Assembly: GCA_016783345.1 (NCBI GenBank)
Contig: JADHWT010000022.1
Location: 1-14,660 of the forward strand
DNA length: 14,660 nt
Source: Candidatus Omnitrophota bacterium
GTDB taxonomy: Bacteria > NPL-UPA2 > BS750m-G34
Reading direction: 5' to 3'
Program-made: the position numbers and the translations under genes
Notes under the pieces: generated by a model
What the model was told of the DNA's origin: nothing
What the model saw: the letters and a program-made list of their open reading frames with translations, nothing else
Database searches by the model: none
Part shown: positions 11,814 through 14,660 of the stretch, piece by piece
How the letters are laid out: each line of letters opens with the position of its first letter
Numbering within the stretch: the first letter of the stretch is position 1

Positions 11814-13144
11814 AAAAAGATATAATCCCGCAGAAGTTTCAATCCGAGTATAAAACCGAGCTGGGCAGGCTTTTTTATTTCCGAATAAACCTCTTTTGCT
11901 ATATAGCGATCTTTGCATTCCTGCTGGAGGTAATACTTGCCCTCATCTTTTTTAGAAATCTCCTCAGCGCAAAGGATATGCCCGGTATTGTCGGAGGTAT
12001 ATTTTTTTCTTGCCTCCTGCTTGCTACCGGGAAGATTGCCAAATCAGTTTATTTCCAGAAAAGCAGGGCGCTGCTTTTTAGTTTCCTCCTTATACTTATA
12101 GCTATCCTTGCTGCAACAGCCCATCCGGACGTGATATATTTCATGGGGATTACGCTGATTTTACTGGCATTTTTTTCAAGTGTCCTCCTCCTGCCGTGGA
12201 GTTTTATTGAGGCACTAGTGATCGGCGTATTCATGCTGACTAATTTTATATGGATTTATCGTGTATCCGAGACCTTTGTAAACGGGGAAATCTTCGGGAT
12301 AAATATTATCCTACTTGGCGTTGCCACGTTTATCGGAGCAATTGTGAAACGCAGTGAGGGGATATTAAGGAAGAAGGATTTTGCGTCACGAAAAGAGGTG
12401 CAGGGGAAAAATGCCATAATGGCAAAAGAACTGGAACTCGCAAGAAAGATTCATAAAAGCCTCATCCCCCAGTCTATTAAAAGCGATCTGGCGGATATAG
12501 CAGTAACACATCAACCCGTGTTCTATATGGGCGGTGATTACGCAAAGTTCCATTTTGTGGATAAAGATAATCTTTTGGTTGTTATAGCAGATGTTACCGG
12601 TCATGGCGTCTCATCCGCGCTTCTTGTAAACAGGGTGCATACTGAAATAGAACGATTGATTAGAGAAAATGCGATGCCGGGCTTAATCATGAAATCCCTT
12701 GATGAATTTATAAATAAAGATTTCGGGAAGATGGGGTATTATCTGACTGCCTTTTGCGGGCTTTTGGATTTCTCCAAACAAAAGTTAATATATTCAAACT
12801 ATGCCCACCCGCCGCAGATATTGCTCCAGTCGAGAGATAATAACATTGTGCTTATGAAATCACATACGTTTTTTATGGGGATAGGTATGGATACAAGCGA
12901 GATATATCATAACGATATAAGTTTTGCAAAAGGCGATAGGCTTATCCTTTTTACAGACGGCATAATAGAGGCCAGGAATTTAGAGGGGGAGCAGTTTGAA
13001 TATAAACGCCTTGAAGATTTTGCAAAGAATAATATCAGCCTAGATGTCGTGGAGTTTAATGATAAACTTGTAAAAGAGATCAACAAATTCCAATCAGATA
13101 AACAAAAAGACGACATCTTCCTTCTCACCATCCAGACAAAGTAG
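11810..13144 (+). CDS. Membrane-anchored PP2C-type serine phosphatase (RsbU/SpoIIE family)
   Basis: The protein has 444 residues. The N-terminal half (about 25-180) has about six hydrophobic segments with no recognised sensor domain, followed by a short charged helical linker (about 185-205). The C-terminal part (about 205-444) is a SpoIIE/RsbU-type PP2C phosphatase: ELARKIHKSLIPQ at the front, GGD243Y, AD261VTGHG, FTD383GIIEA and the final D434-D435IFLL, which include the expected metal-binding aspartates. Such enzymes dephosphorylate anti-sigma-factor antagonists (STAS proteins) in partner-switching pathways that control sigma factors or other outputs. No STAS antagonist or HPK kinase gene is in the window, so the partner must be elsewhere. 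GTG 11810 overlaps the previous stop by four bases, and the stop shares one base with the next start. The signal sensed by the membrane domain is unknown. Confidence 0.87.
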   Translation: MKKDIIPQKFQSEYKTELGRLFYFRINLFCYIAIFAFLLEVILALIFFRNLLSAKDMPGIVGGIFFSCLLLATGKIAKSVYFQKSRALLFSFLLILIAILAATAHPDVIYFMGITLILLAFFSSVLLLPWSFIEALVIGVFMLTNFIWIYRVSETFVNGEIFGINIILLGVATFIGAIVKRSEGILRKKDFASRKEVQGKNAIMAKELELARKIHKSLIPQSIKSDLADIAVTHQPVFYMGGDYAKFHFVDKDNLLVVIADVTGHGVSSALLVNRVHTEIERLIRENAMPGLIMKSLDEFINKDFGKMGYYLTAFCGLLDFSKQKLIYSNYAHPPQILLQSRDNNIVLMKSHTFFMGIGMDTSEIYHNDISFAKGDRLILFTDGIIEARNLEGEQFEYKRLEDFAKNNISLDVVEFNDKLVKEINKFQSDKQKDDIFLLTIQTK

Positions 13145-14181
13145 TGAAGGTCCTTTTAACCTTTGATACCCCTTCTTCTTTCTCTGGAGGGCATGACTTT
13201 CAAAAGGAATTTGAAGACCCTGACTGGGTCACTGAAAAGGACGTATATAAAGCGCTCCTTAAAAACGGCCACGAAGTCAGTCTCCTGGGGATCCATAAAG
13301 ATATAACTATCCTTATAGAAGAAATAAAAGTGAATAGGCCGGATGTTGTCTTTAATCTTATAGAGACATTCAGGGACAAGGTGCATCTGGATAAAAATGT
13401 TGCGTGGCTCTTAGAAATGCTGCAGGTCCCTTATACCGGAGCGCCGCCAACCAGTCTCCTTATATGCAACAACAAGGCCTTGAGCAAGCAGATATTGAGT
13501 TTCCATAAAATAAGAATCCCTGATTTCTGCACATTCTATAGAAAGCATAAGGTCTGGCTCCCCAAACGCCTTACACCTCCTCTTATTGTAAAACCTTTAT
13601 CTGATGAGGCCTCCAGGGGTATATCGCAGGCTTCTGTAGTGGATAATGAACAATTTTTAATTGAAAGGGTAAGATTTATTCACGAAAAGATGAACGCAGA
13701 CGCTATTGTTGAGGAATATATAGATGGAAGAGAGATGTACCTCGGGGCATTAGGATCCAAAAAGATTACGGTCTTTCCCCCGATAGAGATGAAATTCGCT
13801 AATGTCCCTGAAGATGAGCCACGCGTTGCTACTTACAAGGCTAAATGGGATAAGGAATACCGCAAAAAGTGGGGTATAAAAAACGTCTTTACAGGCAGAC
13901 TCGCCGGCGACACCGAAAAAAGAATCAAGGACATTTGTAAACGCGCTTACCGCGCACTGAATATACAGGGCTACGCGCGGTTTGATATAAGGGTAAGCTC
14001 AGATTCCCGTATCTATATCCTGGAGGCAAATGCCAATCCAGGCCTGGCCAAAGATGAAGACTTTGGCGTAGCCGCTGAAAAAGCCGGCATCCCCTATACT
14101 AAACTTATCCAGAAACTCCTCTCCCACGCCTTAAAAAGGGGACAGCGCCCTTTTTCAAAAAAATTCGGTAATAATATATGA
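13144..14181 (+). CDS. ATP-grasp enzyme related to D-alanine-D-alanine ligase
   Basis: At 345 residues this is close to the Ddl length. Visible ATP-grasp features in order are the N-terminal Rossmann-like part (VKVLLTFDTPSS, PDVVFNLIETF), the central lysine of PPLIVKPLSDEASRGIS, the adenine/ATP segment VEEYIDGREMYLGALG, and the C-terminal metal-binding part ARFDIRV...IYILEANANPG with the Glu/Asn pair. It would couple ATP hydrolysis to formation of a carboxylate-amine bond. The true Ddl loop reads close to K-P-x-x-E-G-S-S, whereas DEASRGIS here differs, so D-Ala-D-Ala synthesis is not assured; a peptide or amino-acid ligase of another specificity is equally possible. The start is GTG 13144, which shares its G with the preceding TAG. 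The end overlaps the Maf start (ATGA). Tail residues from about 325 are basic and probably disordered. Confidence 0.8.
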   Translation: MKVLLTFDTPSSFSGGHDFQKEFEDPDWVTEKDVYKALLKNGHEVSLLGIHKDITILIEEIKVNRPDVVFNLIETFRDKVHLDKNVAWLLEMLQVPYTGAPPTSLLICNNKALSKQILSFHKIRIPDFCTFYRKHKVWLPKRLTPPLIVKPLSDEASRGISQASVVDNEQFLIERVRFIHEKMNADAIVEEYIDGREMYLGALGSKKITVFPPIEMKFANVPEDEPRVATYKAKWDKEYRKKWGIKNVFTGRLAGDTEKRIKDICKRAYRALNIQGYARFDIRVSSDSRIYILEANANPGLAKDEDFGVAAEKAGIPYTKLIQKLLSHALKRGQRPFSKKFGNNI

Positions 14182-14660
14182 AACATAAAATAATATTAGC
14201 GTCGGCATCAAAGAGACGATCAAAGATACTTAAAGAGTGCGGGATACCACACAGAGTCGTTGTAAGTAATGTCTTGGAAAAGATGGACCATAAAAGGGGC
14301 GCGAAGTTCAACGTCTTCTATAATGCCCGGGTCAAGGCCGAAAAGATAGCGGACAGGCCCCCAAGAGGATATAAGGAAGGTTTTGTTATCGGAGCTGATA
14401 CCGTTGTTGTGGTAGGAAAACATCTCATCGGAAAACCAAAGACGAGAAAAGAGGCAAGGGCCCTTCTCAATGCATTTTCAGGAAAGACAATCGTGGTCTA
14501 TACCGGCCTTTGCGTGATAGACGTAAAAAAACGAACCTCAGCAAGCGGGATCGACGTATCAAAGGTCCGCGTCAAAAGGCTTTCGCGTAAAAAAATAGAT
14601 AAATTTGTAAAGATAGCCGGCCCTCACGATAAGGCAGGGGGTTTTTCAATAGAAGGCCCC
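14178..14660 (+). CDS. maf: Maf-like nucleoside triphosphate pyrophosphatase (3' end cut by window)
   Basis: The frame opens at ATG 14178, overlapping the ATP-grasp stop (ATGA), and is still open at the last base; 161 residues are visible out of a usual 190-200. Family motifs are clear: ILASASKRRSKIL at the N-terminus (the usual Pro before Arg-Arg is Lys), FVIGADTVVVV with the catalytic-type Asp, GKPKTRKEA, NAFSGKT and VYTG, then DKAGGFSIEG. Maf proteins hydrolyse non-canonical or modified nucleotides, or dTTP/UTP, to monophosphates, keeping them out of DNA or RNA, and some affect septum formation. Which subfamily this belongs to cannot be decided from the part seen. Confidence 0.9.
   Translation, partial: MKHKIILASASKRRSKILKECGIPHRVVVSNVLEKMDHKRGAKFNVFYNARVKAEKIADRPPRGYKEGFVIGADTVVVVGKHLIGKPKTRKEARALLNAFSGKTIVVYTGLCVIDVKKRTSASGIDVSKVRVKRLSRKKIDKFVKIAGPHDKAGGFSIEGP

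Overview
The window is a bacterial chromosomal segment of moderate GC (low-to-mid 40s by eye) in which every supportable gene lies on the + strand. Spacing is very tight: seven junctions are stop/start overlaps of 1-4 bases and the other gaps between genes downstream of position 617 are under about 65 bases. No tRNA, rRNA, CRISPR array or insertion sequence was seen. Gene content and style suggest an uncultivated Gram-negative lineage, with Omnitrophota and related PVC-type bacteria being plausible. This is an inference from overall gene flavour, not a phylogenetic result.

Layout. Positions 1-363 hold the end of a gene for a carbohydrate-binding-like/PA14-like beta domain. A non-coding gap of about 250 bases follows, with a good extended -10 promoter at 575-602. 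From 617 a colinear array runs to the end of the window: a soluble PRC-barrel/MgtE-N/CBS protein and an Nramp-family transporter (617-3113); RadC (3110-3796); a trehalose-type module made of a beta-phosphoglucomutase-like HAD fused to trehalose-6-phosphate phosphatase plus a GH65 glycoside phosphorylase (3793-7864); a receiver-like protein lacking its phosphoacceptor Asp, a two-CBS protein and a PurF homologue with a degenerate glutaminase site (7867-10165); an AsmA-like anchored protein and an exported protein of unknown function (10162-11813); a membrane-anchored PP2C/RsbU-type phosphatase, a D-Ala-D-Ala-ligase-like ATP-grasp enzyme and the start of a Maf nucleotide pyrophosphatase (11810-14660).

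How the genes fit together. The first pair looks like a divalent metal (probably Mg2+) uptake unit in which the sensor half of MgtE is a separate protein beside an Nramp-related transporter whose metal-site residues are altered. The HAD/OtsB fusion and GH65 enzyme together have the same three-domain order as mycobacterial OtsB1 (Rv2006), but split into two genes. They would connect trehalose (phosphate) or another alpha-glucoside with beta-glucose-1-phosphate and glucose-6-phosphate.

Most unusual points. (1) Two copies of a hairpin-bearing repeat sit at gene junctions (5331-5447 and 10997-11048), and the first supplies the start codon and about 30 N-terminal residues of the GH65 protein. (2) The PurF homologue has Ser in place of the catalytic Cys while keeping the PRPP loop and four probable Fe-S cysteines. 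(3) The receiver protein is degenerate. (4) The Nramp protein has Asn-to-Gly and Met-to-Ala changes at the metal site next to a detached MgtE-type sensor.
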